NCBI GenBank assembly: GCA_025352625.1 | Contig: JANXSR010000417.1 | Coordinates: 1-44,124, forward strand | Length of the DNA: 44,124 nt | From: Ferruginibacter sp. | Lineage (GTDB): Bacteria; Bacteroidota; Bacteroidia; Chitinophagales; Chitinophagaceae | Direction: 5' to 3' | Shown here: piece after piece, positions 17,763 to 26,334 of the stretch | How positions within the stretch are numbered: position 1 is the stretch's first letter | Layout of the letters: every line of letters starts with the position of its first letter | Translations under genes and position numbers: made by a program | Notes under the pieces: model-generated | The model's input: the letters and a program-made list of their open reading frames with translations, nothing else | What the model was told of the DNA's origin: nothing | Database searches by the model: none

Positions 17763-18788
17763 TCAGGAAAATAAAGTGCCACTATTGGGAGCAACTTTGC
17801 CCAAATGCTGGTAAGCTTTTGCAGTGGCTTCTCTGCCCCTCGCCGTACGTTGTAAAAATCCTTCTTGAATTAAAAATGGTTCATACACTTCTTCCAATGT
17901 GCCGGGTTCTTCACCAACGGCAGTAGCGATGGTAGTAATACCAACCGGGCCACCTTTAAATTTATCAATGATGGCATTTAAAATGCGGTTATCCATTTCA
18001 TCTAGCCCGTGTTCATCTACATTCAATGCTTTTAAAGAATGCTGGGTAATCCCAATATCAATTTCACCGTCGTTTAATACCTGTGCAAAATCTCTTACTC
18101 TTCTCAAAAGGCCGTTCGCAATACGCGGTGTGCCGCGACTGCGTCTCGCAATTTCATCTGCCGCCGCAGTACTGATAATAGTATTTAATATTCCTGAAGA
18201 ACGAAGTATTATCTTTTGAAGTGTTGCAGCATTGTAATATTCCAATCTTGATTTTATACCAAAACGGGATAAAAGAGGGGCCGTCAACAAACCGCTTCTG
18301 GTTGTAGCGCCAATCAATGTAAAAGGGTTCAGGTTAATCTGTACGCTTCTGGCGTTAGGGCCACTGTCAATCATAATATCAATGCGGTAATCTTCCATGG
18401 CTGCATACAGGTATTCTTCCACTACATTACTAAGCCGGTGTATTTCATCAATAAATAAAACATCATTGGGTTCTAAATTGGTCAACAGACCGGCAAGGTC
18501 ACCTGGCTTTTCAATAACTGGTCCGCTGGTTTCTTTGATGTTAACCCCTAATTCATTGGCAACAATTCTGCTTAATGTAGTTTTACCTAATCCTGGCGGA
18601 CCATGAAATAAAATATGATCCAGCGCCTCTCCTCTTATTTTAGCTGCCTTTATAAAAATGCGCAGGTTTTCAATGGTCTGTGGCTGACCCGAAAAATCAG
18701 CCATTTCGCTGGGGCGAATGTTGTTCTCAAAATCTTTTTCTGCCGGGCTTAACGATTCGCCATCCGTATTTAAATTCGGGTTTGCCAT
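17763..18788 (-). CDS. ruvB: Holliday junction branch migration ATPase RuvB
   Basis: A 341-residue AAA+ motor that drives branch migration with RuvA and RuvC. Walker A is [11 protein letters not shown] (K69), Walker [10 protein letters not shown] (D114, E115), sensor 1 GATTRSGLL and the arginine finger in PLLSRFGI (R175). The winged-helix C-terminus carries [17 protein letters not shown]. Start [10 protein letters not shown] is the only reasonable one. No ruvA or ruvC is adjacent. Transcription probably ends at the hairpin next to recQ. Confidence 0.97.
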   Translation of the reverse strand: MANPNLNTDGESLSPAEKDFENNIRPSEMADFSGQPQTIENLRIFIKAAKIRGEALDHILFHGPPGLGKTTLSRIVANELGVNIKETSGPVIEKPGDLAGLLTNLEPNDVLFIDEIHRLSNVVEEYLYAAMEDYRIDIMIDSGPNARSVQINLNPFTLIGATTRSGLLTAPLLSRFGIKSRLEYYNAATLQKIILRSSGILNTIISTAAADEIARRSRGTPRIANGLLRRVRDFAQVLNDGEIDIGITQHSLKALNVDEHGLDEMDNRILNAIIDKFKGGPVGITTIATAVGEEPGTLEEVYEPFLIQEGFLQRTARGREATAKAYQHLGKVAPNSGTLFS

Positions 18789-18840
18789 GTTGTAAAAATA
18801 ATCAATAATGCAATGAACTGAATAATCATTTAATTACAAA

Positions 18841-18878
18841 TAAAAATACCACTCCACCGAATAGCAAAGGGGTATTTT
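18841..18878 (-). terminator. Candidate terminator of the OmpA-domain gene
   Basis: Minus strand: AAAATACC / GGTATTTT arms (8 bp, perfect) around a 20-nt loop, followed by more T. Located 26 bp after the stop of the OmpA-domain gene. Confidence 0.5.
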
Positions 18879-18903
18879 AAAAGAACCTTATTTTGATTAA
18901 ACT

Positions 18904-19623
18904 TTATTTAGATTTTACATTGATTGCAACCCTGCGGTTTTGTGCTTTTCCTTCAGCGGTAGTATTGTCACCAATTGGATATTGTGGACCATAACCTTTT
19001 GCATCCGTAATAGCTTTAACACTGGCACCTAATTTTTTTAATTCAGCCACAACAGCTTCAGAACGTTTTTGAGATAAGGATACATTGGCAACAGAATCTC
19101 CTGTATTATCTGTATAACCGCCCAGTTTAAAAGTAGCAACGGGAAATGCTTTGCTAATAGAAACAATATTTTTTAGCTGTGCTGTTGAAGCTGAATCCAC
19201 CTTGGCCCCACCTGTATTAAATCTTACATTGGTAAATTCAAACCAGTTACCTTTCACTGTATCAATAGTTGCAGCAGCATCCGATAAAAATTTAAATAGC
19301 CTGTTTTCTGTAGAATTTTCGCCCACATCCAGTTTGCCAGCACCATTTGGCAAATCGATACTGATAATCTTACCAAGATCGTAAATATAATTACCGCTTG
19401 TATCAACAGCACCGGCAACAGCCGGTGTGGTTACAGATTGGCTTTCAGTTTTCTCCGCCGGTTCTTTAGCAACAACTGCCGGTTGTTCGGTAGTTGTACC
19501 CGAACCGCTCCCCATTAAATACCAGGCTGCTGCTGATACCAAAACCAATAGCAACAAAGGCAATAACCATTTTAATCCATTTCCAGCATTTTCTACCGTT
19601 TCTTCCTCTAAATTGTGTGACAT
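18904..19623 (-). CDS. Inner-membrane-anchored OmpA-family protein
   Basis: A 239-residue protein with a cytoplasmic N-terminus, one membrane helix (about residues 19-38, WLLPLLLLVLVSAAAWYLM), a Gly/Thr/Pro-rich linker and a C-terminal OmpA-like peptidoglycan-binding domain (about 125-239). The domain shows VRFNTGGAKVDSAS, GGYTDNTGD, LSQKRSEAVVAELKKLG and the closing NRRVAINV, where the arginine and the aspartate of YTD contact diaminopimelate. A non-cleaved anchor rather than a signal peptide suggests it tethers the inner membrane to the wall, like MotB or DUF-type LCP partners, but no flagellar genes are present. Function beyond wall binding is unknown. Confidence 0.85.
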   Translation of the reverse strand: MSHNLEEETVENAGNGLKWLLPLLLLVLVSAAAWYLMGSGSGTTTEQPAVVAKEPAEKTESQSVTTPAVAGAVDTSGNYIYDLGKIISIDLPNGAGKLDVGENSTENRLFKFLSDAAATIDTVKGNWFEFTNVRFNTGGAKVDSASTAQLKNIVSISKAFPVATFKLGGYTDNTGDSVANVSLSQKRSEAVVAELKKLGASVKAITDAKGYGPQYPIGDNTTAEGKAQNRRVAINVKSK

Positions 19624-19819
19624 AATTATTTGTTTTATTATTTAAGAAATTGTTTACAAATGCATAGCATTAATAATCATACAAGGTTACAAAAAAAATA
19701 ATAAATAGAACAAGAAGTCGCTACAGTTTATTGATTATAATATTGTTGTTCAAATAACCTCTTACAACTGCATTTCACCATTAATAAAAAACTGCCTGCT
19801 GTTACATTCTGCTAATTTG

Positions 19820-19827
19820 TATGTTTG
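19820..19827 (+). promoter_or_regulatory. -7 promoter box TATGTTTG of the LytS-type kinase gene
   Basis: A perfect TAnnTTTG, 7 nt before the ATG at 19835. It shows that the TTG at 19817 used in the ORF track lies upstream of the transcription start and cannot be the translation start. Confidence 0.5.
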
Positions 19828-19834
19828 TGCCCTT

Positions 19835-20884
19835 ATGTTAAAGAAGATATCTAGATACTGGATTTGTCAACTTACAGGATGGGGTGCAAGCATGGCAACT
19901 TCTACCTTTTTTTATTTAACCTTATCTGTTAGAAAAGTTGATCATTTCTTTATATTAATTCTTATAAGCGTAGTGTTGGGTATTTTAATTACCCACATTA
20001 TGCGGATGACAATTAGAGAATATAAAGTATTGGAAAAACGATTAGAGACTCAAATAATATTATTCATTCTTTTAACCCTGGTATTTTCCGTTGTGTATGG
20101 ATTTGCAGATGTAGCAATTGAAAAAGCGTTAAACCTGCGAGATACCGGCGGACCAAAAATTTCTTTGGCCAATGAAATAACAAGAACTGTTATAAATAAC
20201 TTCTTTCTGCTCTTTATATGGAACCTTATCTATTACACCTATCACTATGTGGAGCGCAACCTTAAGCAAGAAGTTGATACGTTAAAATTACAAGCCGTAG
20301 TAAAGGAACTGGAACTTAAAACAATTAAATCTCATATTAATCCTCATTTTATTTTTAATGCATTAAACAGCATACGTGCATTGGTAGATGAAAACCCAAC
20401 CCGTGCAAGAACCGCCATCACAGAATTAAGTAATATTTTGCGAAGCAGTATGCAAGCAGAAAAATTAGAAACAGTTCCCTTAGAAAGGGAACTGAATATT
20501 GTAAAAGATTACCTGGCTTTGGAAAAAATGCGTTTTGAAGAGCGCCTTACCATTGAAATGGACATTGATGAAGATACATTAGGACAGCCTGTTCCCCCAA
20601 TGATGTTACAAACCCTGGTTGAAAATGCAATTAAACACGGCATCAGTAAAAAAATAAATGGGGGCACAATAAAGGTTATTTCTGACTTTGTAAACGACCA
20701 CCATGAACTGGTTGTGCAAAACTCAGGGCAGCTAAACAGCTATGTAAATGGTGAAGGATTTGGCGTAATTAGTACGCAGTACAGGCTTAATTTGCTATAC
20801 CAGGGCAAGGCCACTTTTGAAATTAAAAATATAAATTTGGAAATGGTGGAATCCAGGATAACCATGCCAGTTGCTGCTTTATAA
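19835..20884 (+). CDS. LytS/YehU-type sensor histidine kinase
   Basis: A 349-residue membrane kinase with four predicted transmembrane helices in the first 140 residues and no extracytoplasmic sensor domain. The His_kinase domain (PF06580 type) has IKSHINPHFIFNALNSIRALV with the phospho-accepting histidine (about H171), and the ATPase part begins LQTLVENAIKHGIS (N-box); the glycine box is GEGFGVISTQYRL. The ATG at 19835 (MLKKISRYW) is preferred over the track's TTG because a -7 box sits between them. The LytTR regulator follows 17 bp downstream, forming a two-component operon. The signal is unknown; the YpdA/YehU relatives sense small metabolites. Confidence 0.9.
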   Translation: MLKKISRYWICQLTGWGASMATSTFFYLTLSVRKVDHFFILILISVVLGILITHIMRMTIREYKVLEKRLETQIILFILLTLVFSVVYGFADVAIEKALNLRDTGGPKISLANEITRTVINNFFLLFIWNLIYYTYHYVERNLKQEVDTLKLQAVVKELELKTIKSHINPHFIFNALNSIRALVDENPTRARTAITELSNILRSSMQAEKLETVPLERELNIVKDYLALEKMRFEERLTIEMDIDEDTLGQPVPPMMLQTLVENAIKHGISKKINGGTIKVISDFVNDHHELVVQNSGQLNSYVNGEGFGVISTQYRLNLLYQGKATFEIKNINLEMVESRITMPVAAL

Positions 20885-20901
20885 ACTAACAAAACAATTG
20901 T

Positions 20902-21630
20902 ATGCAAAGAGCGATTATTATTGATGATGAACGGCTGGCAAGAAATGAATTAAAAAAATTATTGCTTGAATTTCCGGATGTGGAAGTAATAGACGAAGCT
21001 GCGAATGCCACTGAAGGTATAGAGAAGATTGATGCCCTTAGTCCAGACCTTATTTTTTTAGATATTCAAATGCCTGGCAAAACAGGCTTTGATATGTTGC
21101 TGGAATTGGATAAAGCGCCACATGTAATTTTTACAACTGCCTACGACGAGTATGCGTTGAAGGCTTTTGAAGTAAATGCATTGGATTATTTAATGAAGCC
21201 GATAGAGCCAAAACGTTTGGCAGATGCATTGCAAAAATTACAGCAGGCCGAAGAAAAAGAACTCGCCGCACAACAAGCATTTAACAGGGGATTGCTTACA
21301 GAAAACGACCAGGTTTTTGTAAAAGACGGAGAGCGCTGCTGGTTTGTTAAGTTATCAGAAGTGCGTTTGTTTGAAAGTGTTGGCAACTATGCCAAAGTAT
21401 TTTTTGCAGGCAATAAACCACTTATTTTAAAATCCTTAAATGCACTGGAAGAGCGGCTGGACGAAAAAATATTTTTTCGTGCCAACCGTAAGCACATAGT
21501 AAATATGCGTATGATAGAAAAAATAGAACCATACTTTAATGGCGGATTATTATTGGAACTGAGAGGTGGCGAAAAAGTAGAAGTAAGCAGAAGGCAGGCA
21601 GTAAAGTTTAAAGAAATGATGAGCTTGTAA
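20902..21630 (+). CDS. LytTR-family response regulator
   Basis: A 242-residue regulator. Receiver residues 1-120 have D8/D9, phospho-acceptor D54 (LIFLDIQMPGKTGFD), T79 and K99 (DYLMKPIEP). The LytTR DNA-binding domain (about 140-240) shows FVKDGERCWFVKLSEVRLFE, the FFRANRKHIVNM signature and VEVSRRQAVKFKEMM. LytTR proteins bind pairs of short direct repeats with their beta-domain. It is co-transcribed with the LytS-type kinase, its certain partner; the target genes are not visible in the window. Confidence 0.94.
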   Translation: MQRAIIIDDERLARNELKKLLLEFPDVEVIDEAANATEGIEKIDALSPDLIFLDIQMPGKTGFDMLLELDKAPHVIFTTAYDEYALKAFEVNALDYLMKPIEPKRLADALQKLQQAEEKELAAQQAFNRGLLTENDQVFVKDGERCWFVKLSEVRLFESVGNYAKVFFAGNKPLILKSLNALEERLDEKIFFRANRKHIVNMRMIEKIEPYFNGGLLLELRGGEKVEVSRRQAVKFKEMMSL

Positions 21631-21718
21631 TTACTGCAATATTTTTTATTACCAGGTTAACAGATGAATACAATTACCACGTATATTTAGCTGGAATGTG
21701 GCAATAGCAATTGCTTTA

Positions 21719-22093
21719 TTATTTTATGTTTTTTTTCAGTTGATTTTTCAAAAAGGTATTTTCTTCTTTATATTGTTGAATACACAATTTGTAACCATCT
21801 TCCATTTGGTTATTAGTATGGGCAAATACATTAGCAGTGCCATTGTTATTGAAAACCATGCTGCTGTCGAACTCCAGAATTTGTGCGTAGTTTACCTTTA
21901 AAATATTTGCTATTTTCAACATCTTCGATAAGGTTAATTCGCTTATCCCCCTTTCAATATTACGATAGGAGACTTCGCCTATGTTGAGTGCTGCTGCTAT
22001 CTGTTTTGTATTTAACTTTCTAAGGTTACGAAAATGTTCTATATTCTCACCAACCTTTAATTGAAAATCCATTATATCTTTTTCAGTTTTCAT
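21719..22093 (-). CDS. XRE-family HTH regulator with C-terminal coiled coil
   Basis: A 124-residue protein. Residues 10-70 form a Cro/CI helix-turn-helix (VGENIEHFRNLRKLNTKQIAAALNIGEVSYRNIERG, then LTLSKMLKIANILKVNYAQIL). The last 25 residues (KLCIQQYKEENTFLKNQLKKN) look like a short coiled coil for dimerisation. Small XRE proteins of this build are common in Chitinophagaceae and Sphingobacteria. It is divergent from the lipoprotein gene at 22406, which makes that promoter a candidate target. Alternative start at the second methionine (MDFQLKV). Confidence 0.88.
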   Translation of the reverse strand: MKTEKDIMDFQLKVGENIEHFRNLRKLNTKQIAAALNIGEVSYRNIERGISELTLSKMLKIANILKVNYAQILEFDSSMVFNNNGTANVFAHTNNQMEDGYKLCIQQYKEENTFLKNQLKKNIK

Positions 22094-22405
22094 CTTTAAT
22101 TATTTTATAAAAGCTAATCTAATAAATTCTTAGTAATTCTATGAAAATAATATTTTATAGAATATTGGTCTTTCTCTTATTTTTTAAAAACCATCCCTGA
22201 AAGTCTTTGTGATATTGGGTTTCAAAAAAATGAAGAACCGGAGCATAAAATAATTTTGTGATTAATAAATATTTTTCTATCGGTTAAGTAAAAAAAATAA
22301 CGCACAATTTTATCTAACCTTGTATAGGTAAATATCTGTACCCACGGTAAACTTCCTGAAAAATCGTGTAATAAAATACTAGTAAGGCGGTATTACTTAC
22401 GTAAA
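22094..22405. other. Divergent intergenic region (312 bp) between XRE gene and lipoprotein gene
   Basis: No gene or RNA is seen. TAACCTTG at 22315-22322 is one mismatch from the -7 consensus and could drive the lipoprotein gene. Weak dyads lie just before the start: AGTAA / TTACT around a 7-nt spacer (22380-22396) and the palindrome TTACGTAA (22397-22404). Either could bind the neighbouring XRE protein, but both are short. Confidence 0.35.
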
Positions 22406-23848
22406 GTGAAAACAAAACTAAAAATTATGTATCCCCAAAAATTAACGATCGTTTTGGTCGGGCTGGCTTCTTGTTTATTTTTTCAGTCCTGCCAAAAAGA
22501 AGTCAACAGACCCAAAGATCTACTGACTACAGAAACAGCAGATGAAGATTTAAAACTACGGTTAGAACAAGCTACAATGATTACCGGAACAGTTATGACA
22601 GATACAAGTATTGCTTTTGCATATAAGCGGGCAGTACTTGATAGAGTTGCTAAAGATAGTAATGATGATGAAGCAATTTCTATGAAAGAGATTGTTGCAG
22701 ATGCAGCAGTTTGTAAATCGTTCTCAAAAGTATTTAAGGAAAAATATTTAGCACTTTTTATAAGTAGAAAATATTATAATTCCGAAAAATATGATGTTAT
22801 TACAAATAGAATACTTGGAAAAAGTAATGCATCAAGGCTTAATTTAGGTGCTAATCGCACAGATGCAAGTGCTCTTCCACCAGCACTTAATATTGATTCA
22901 GCAGAAGTTTTTATGACTAGTGAAAGTGTGCAAATTTATTTTCCATATTCGGATAATTTTACGACTGATACAAGGGCACCATATTTTACATACTATCCGC
23001 TGGATTCACAAAATGTGTTAACGGGATATAAGACTTTTAAAACTATAGTAATGCCGGATGGTAGCTCTCAAACTATTCCATTTGGCACTTTTATGGCAAA
23101 TGAAGATAGTGCTTACAACCACGCCATATATGTTCTAAATTTCGGCGATCCTGCTTATGTGAGAGTAGCTACATCAACACCGCCACCACCTGCTGCAACA
23201 TGTACAAATTTAACTTACAATACGCTTTCAGATTCAGTTGATGACAGGTATGTAATCTCTTGCTCAATGCCCAAAATTAGATTAATGCAAAATATTAGAA
23301 GTTGGGTGGGTGGTTCAAATTACCTTTCATTAGGACAGGCTTATACAATCCCTGTAAAGTTAGATGTAAACCCAACAGATGGAAGCCTAGCAGTTAAAGA
23401 CACAAATAGGCTTATTAGACCTGACTTTCCAATTAAAAGAAAATATGTTAGAAAAGGTTGGTGGAAAGATTATGGAGAAATTTGGAGTGGAGATTGGAGG
23501 CTGATAAGGTATAATAATGCTATGTGTTTTTCAGGTAAAGCAGGATGGCTTAAAGGAACAGTTGTTAATGTTGGTTATACAATTAATGCTGGCGTACAAT
23601 ACGATACTGCACAACGAAGATTTAAACCATCATTTAATGCAGGTATTAATATAACTGGCAATTTAAAATTTGATGCACATTACTGGTCAACAGGTACAGA
23701 TTATATAACCAGAAGGGATATGTTATCACATGTGGTGGGTGATGCCTTTGGCTTAGGTGTGGCAACACAAGCTGGCGAAACAGTTCCATATACTGTAAGA
23801 CAATGTGGCTATGTGCGCTATTATTTTAAAGATTACATTTGTTATTAA
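22406..23848 (+). CDS. Unrecognised secreted lipoprotein
   Basis: A 480-residue protein, family not recognised. It begins with a lipoprotein signal: hydrophobic KLTIVLVGLASCLFFQSC with the lipid-anchored cysteine at about residue 29, followed by QKEVN; no acidic sorting signal is clear. The next 130 residues are charged and helical, then comes a beta-rich part with an Ala/Pro/Thr linker (STPPPPAATC). The C-terminal 130 residues are rich in Trp, Tyr and Gly (GWWKDYGEIWSGDWRLI) and end YFKDYICY. Four cysteines near the C-terminus could form disulfides. The track start is GTG; an ATG 21 bp later (22427) still gives a full lipoprotein signal. A very strong hairpin follows the stop. Confidence 0.75.
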   Translation: MKTKLKIMYPQKLTIVLVGLASCLFFQSCQKEVNRPKDLLTTETADEDLKLRLEQATMITGTVMTDTSIAFAYKRAVLDRVAKDSNDDEAISMKEIVADAAVCKSFSKVFKEKYLALFISRKYYNSEKYDVITNRILGKSNASRLNLGANRTDASALPPALNIDSAEVFMTSESVQIYFPYSDNFTTDTRAPYFTYYPLDSQNVLTGYKTFKTIVMPDGSSQTIPFGTFMANEDSAYNHAIYVLNFGDPAYVRVATSTPPPPAATCTNLTYNTLSDSVDDRYVISCSMPKIRLMQNIRSWVGGSNYLSLGQAYTIPVKLDVNPTDGSLAVKDTNRLIRPDFPIKRKYVRKGWWKDYGEIWSGDWRLIRYNNAMCFSGKAGWLKGTVVNVGYTINAGVQYDTAQRRFKPSFNAGINITGNLKFDAHYWSTGTDYITRRDMLSHVVGDAFGLGVATQAGETVPYTVRQCGYVRYYFKDYICY

Positions 23849-23859
23849 ACATTTCACTT

Positions 23860-23894
23860 AAAAGAAGATCGATTAAAACAATCGATCTTCTTTT
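23860..23894 (+). terminator. Perfect 15-bp hairpin between lipoprotein and beta-barrel genes
   Basis: AAAAGAAGATCGATT pairs without mismatch with AATCGATCTTCTTTT around a 5-nt AAAAC loop. It ends 11 nt before the next ATG. It fits a terminator with a short U tail, or an mRNA 3'-end/processing hairpin that sets different levels for the two genes. Confidence 0.7.
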
Positions 23895-23905
23895 AAAAAA
23901 ATATT

Positions 23906-24613
23906 ATGAAAACTAAATATTTTATACTTATTGTCTTGCTATTAATATCAAGAATTTCTTTTTGCCAAATTAATAAATTTAGTAAACTAAATTTATTTGC
24001 TGCCTCTGGTTATAATGTCAATCCATACTTTTATACCTATAAAGGTTTTTATATTAAAATGGGGGCCGAGTATAATCTCTATCAAAATTTATCAGTTAAT
24101 ATCTTTTACTGGCATACCCATAGTGGCAATATGCCGGGTGATTTAAATAATACACCCAACAGTTATATAGATGACCCTACTTTTGTTAACAGGTTCATTG
24201 GTATTAGCCGAGCTGATTTCTTTGCAGGCAAAGCCATTTACACTCAGGTAAATGCAGAAATAATAAACTTTGCTGTTTCTTACAAAGTCCATTTTAAAAA
24301 AGGAGCAAAATTTAGCTTCTCCCCTAAAATTGGCTATAACTATTGTAGTTCTTCTAACACATCCATAGGGCTATATTCGGCAGGGTTTACAAATGACAGA
24401 TTAACTGGAGGAGAAGTAGATTTTAGTTTAAGCAAAACAAAGGTATTTGGCATTAATGCAGGATGTACTTTTAATTACAGGTTAAAGCCCCAATTAGAAT
24501 TATTAATAGATGCTGATAAGTTTACTAATTCTAGTCCACATGGTGGTTCAGGGCCTACTTATTTTGAAGCAGCTAATTTAGGTGCAGGCATCCGCTATTA
24601 TTTTAAAAAATAG
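23906..24613 (+). CDS. Small outer-membrane beta-barrel protein
   Basis: A 235-residue exported protein with a cleavable signal peptide (MKTKYFILIVLLLISRISFC, cleavage before Q21 or nearby). The mature part alternates polar and aromatic residues in strand-length runs (FYIKMGAEYNLYQNLSVNIFYW, KFSFSPKIGYNYC, VFGINAGCTFNYRL) and ends NLGAGIRYYFKK, typical of the closing strand of 8-stranded outer-membrane barrels. No catalytic motif is visible. It lies directly behind the lipoprotein gene with only the strong hairpin between them, so the two may form one envelope module. Confidence 0.75.
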   Translation: MKTKYFILIVLLLISRISFCQINKFSKLNLFAASGYNVNPYFYTYKGFYIKMGAEYNLYQNLSVNIFYWHTHSGNMPGDLNNTPNSYIDDPTFVNRFIGISRADFFAGKAIYTQVNAEIINFAVSYKVHFKKGAKFSFSPKIGYNYCSSSNTSIGLYSAGFTNDRLTGGEVDFSLSKTKVFGINAGCTFNYRLKPQLELLIDADKFTNSSPHGGSGPTYFEAANLGAGIRYYFKK

Positions 24614-24682
24614 CAGGAATAGCTGCATTTAAAATTACGTTTACACTAACTACTACATCAGTAATTTCATCATTAAAAGCCC

Positions 24683-25441
24683 TTATACTATTTGAATTCC
24701 TACACTATGCACTGCTGCAGACATTTCTTTTATAAGGGATGCATCTTTTTCAATTGCATTACCTACAACAATTACATCGGCGCCGGCTTTGCAGTTTAGA
24801 TAGGCTTTTTCAGGTTCAGTAATCCCGCCGCCAATAATCAATGGCACTTCAATAGCCTGTGCCACTTTTTCTATCATGCTTTCGGAAATCGGTTGCTTGG
24901 CACCACTGCCCGCATCCATATAAATTAGCCCCATGCCCAACATTTCTCCTGCCATTGCGGTACATACTGCAATTTCATTTTTATCTGCCGGTAAGGGGTT
25001 TGCATTTGAAATATAAGAAACTGTAGTCGGGGCTCCGCCATCAACCACCATGTAACCGGTTGACATTATTTCGAGGCCACTTTTTTTAACAATCGGCGCT
25101 GATACAACATGTTGACCAATCAATAATTCCGGATTGCGGCCGCTTATTAAAGAGAGATATAGTAATGCATCTGCATACTTACTAACCTGCGAAGGACTGC
25201 CCGGAAATAGTACCGTAGGAATAACACATTTTCTTTTTATCAATTGCAAACATTCATCCAGGTAATTGGAAATTACAAGGCTGCCGCCAACTAAAAAATA
25301 GTCAACCCTTGCACTTACTGCCAATGCTATCAGTTGCTCCAAATTGTCATCATTGACCTTATCCGGATCAATTAAAACAGCAAATGATTTTTTGCCCAGA
25401 CGCTTACGCTCCGTTAATGAATGATATATTCCTTTTAACAT
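24683..25441 (-). CDS. Geranylgeranylglyceryl phosphate synthase-like (PcrB/GGGPS, group II)
   Basis: A 252-residue TIM-barrel prenyltransferase. SFAVLIDPDKV, DYFLVGGSLV, VLFPGSPSQVS, LISGRNPELLIGQH, STGYMVVDGG and the phosphate site LIIGGGITEPEKA with VVVGNAIEKD are all GGGPS signatures. The enzyme attaches a polyprenyl diphosphate to sn-glycerol-1-phosphate, the first step of archaeal ether-lipid synthesis; Bacteroidota members belong to the oligomeric group II. The track start (TTG, 25465) falls inside a perfect -7 box, so the ATG at 25441 (MLKGIYHSLTERK) is chosen. No glycerol-1-phosphate dehydrogenase gene is in the window. Confidence 0.9.
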   Translation of the reverse strand: MLKGIYHSLTERKRLGKKSFAVLIDPDKVNDDNLEQLIALAVSARVDYFLVGGSLVISNYLDECLQLIKRKCVIPTVLFPGSPSQVSKYADALLYLSLISGRNPELLIGQHVVSAPIVKKSGLEIMSTGYMVVDGGAPTTVSYISNANPLPADKNEIAVCTAMAGEMLGMGLIYMDAGSGAKQPISESMIEKVAQAIEVPLIIGGGITEPEKAYLNCKAGADVIVVGNAIEKDASLIKEMSAAVHSVGIQIV

Positions 25442-25462
25442 CAACTCTTTATTCGTTACCTG

Positions 25463-25470
25463 CAAATGTA
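25463..25470 (-). promoter_or_regulatory. -7 promoter box TACATTTG of the GGGPS gene
   Basis: A perfect TAnnTTTG on the minus strand, 21 nt before the ATG at 25441; it overlaps the TTG start in the ORF track and rules that start out. Confidence 0.55.
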
Positions 25471-25555
25471 AAATTTTTTAGTCTTAATAAATAAAGATAG
25501 GCAAATCAATAATTTAACACCTTATCATTTAAGGAAATAAGGTAAATTCGAAGCT

Positions 25556-26320
25556 ATGAAAGTGAATGTTTTGTTTGGAATTGTATCTTTTTTTATACCC
25601 TTCTTTAATTCATTGGATGCAGCGTGCCAGGTAAACAACCAGGCAAATGTCCCTATAAAAATTTCTTTCATCAATACCATAAATAGTATTCCTGTTGTAT
25701 TGGACTCCGGCAACTATACCAATTGCTGGAATGAAACTTTTAATATCAATGCTTTAAAATATTACATCAGCAATGTACAACTGCAAACAGCCGAAAAAAA
25801 AATAGCAGCTGAAAAAAATAGTTATCATTTGATCAATGAAGAGGATTTGGCTTCAAAAAGCTTTTCGTTTATGGCCTCGCCCGGCACTTATAAAACACTT
25901 TCTTTTTTAATTGGTGTAGATAGTTTAAAGAATGTAAGCGGAGCCCAAACTGATGCGCTGGATCCGCTGAACGGAATGTTTTGGACATGGAACAGTGGTT
26001 ATGTAATGTTTAAACTCGAAGGCCACTCGGCCGGTTCAGCAGTTGTTAAAAATAAAATAGAATATCACATTGGGGGCTTTTCAGGGGCAAATAGTGTTTT
26101 GCGCAGGGTTGAATTAAATATAGAAAGCAGTGCAGTTTTATTAGATAAAAATAGCATAACCGAAATAATTGTGCATACAGATTTGAGTAAAATATGGAAT
26201 GCAGTGCATGAATTGAAAATTAGTGAGACCCCCATTTGCACTACTCCTGGTATTTTGGCAGCTGGCATTGCGGATAATTATTCAAAAGCGTTTGAGATAT
26301 TAAAAGTTATTCATCCCTAA
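25556..26320 (+). CDS. MbnP-like periplasmic copper-binding protein
   Basis: A 254-residue exported protein with a signal peptide of about 23 residues. The mature part matches the MbnP family pattern: IKISFINTINSIPVVLDSGNY at the start, INALKYYISNVQLQ, LSFLIGVDSLKN, and the hallmark GMFWTWNSGYVMFKLEG with W143 and W145, then YHIGGFSGAN. In methanotrophs MbnP is processed by the diheme enzyme MbnH, which oxidises a tryptophan to kynurenine. The next gene encodes a diheme peroxidase of that class 14 bp downstream, so the pair is functionally linked. A TAAATTCG near the -7 consensus lies 5 nt before the ATG. Confidence 0.85.
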   Translation: MKVNVLFGIVSFFIPFFNSLDAACQVNNQANVPIKISFINTINSIPVVLDSGNYTNCWNETFNINALKYYISNVQLQTAEKKIAAEKNSYHLINEEDLASKSFSFMASPGTYKTLSFLIGVDSLKNVSGAQTDALDPLNGMFWTWNSGYVMFKLEGHSAGSAVVKNKIEYHIGGFSGANSVLRRVELNIESSAVLLDKNSITEIIVHTDLSKIWNAVHELKISETPICTTPGILAAGIADNYSKAFEILKVIHP

Positions 26321-26334
26321 AAAGGGCATTACAG

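Noticed and set aside
25520-25542. CCTTAT / ATAAGG dyad upstream of the MbnP-like gene as operator
   Set aside because: Arms of 6 bp in AT-rich DNA are expected by chance; no second copy was noticed.
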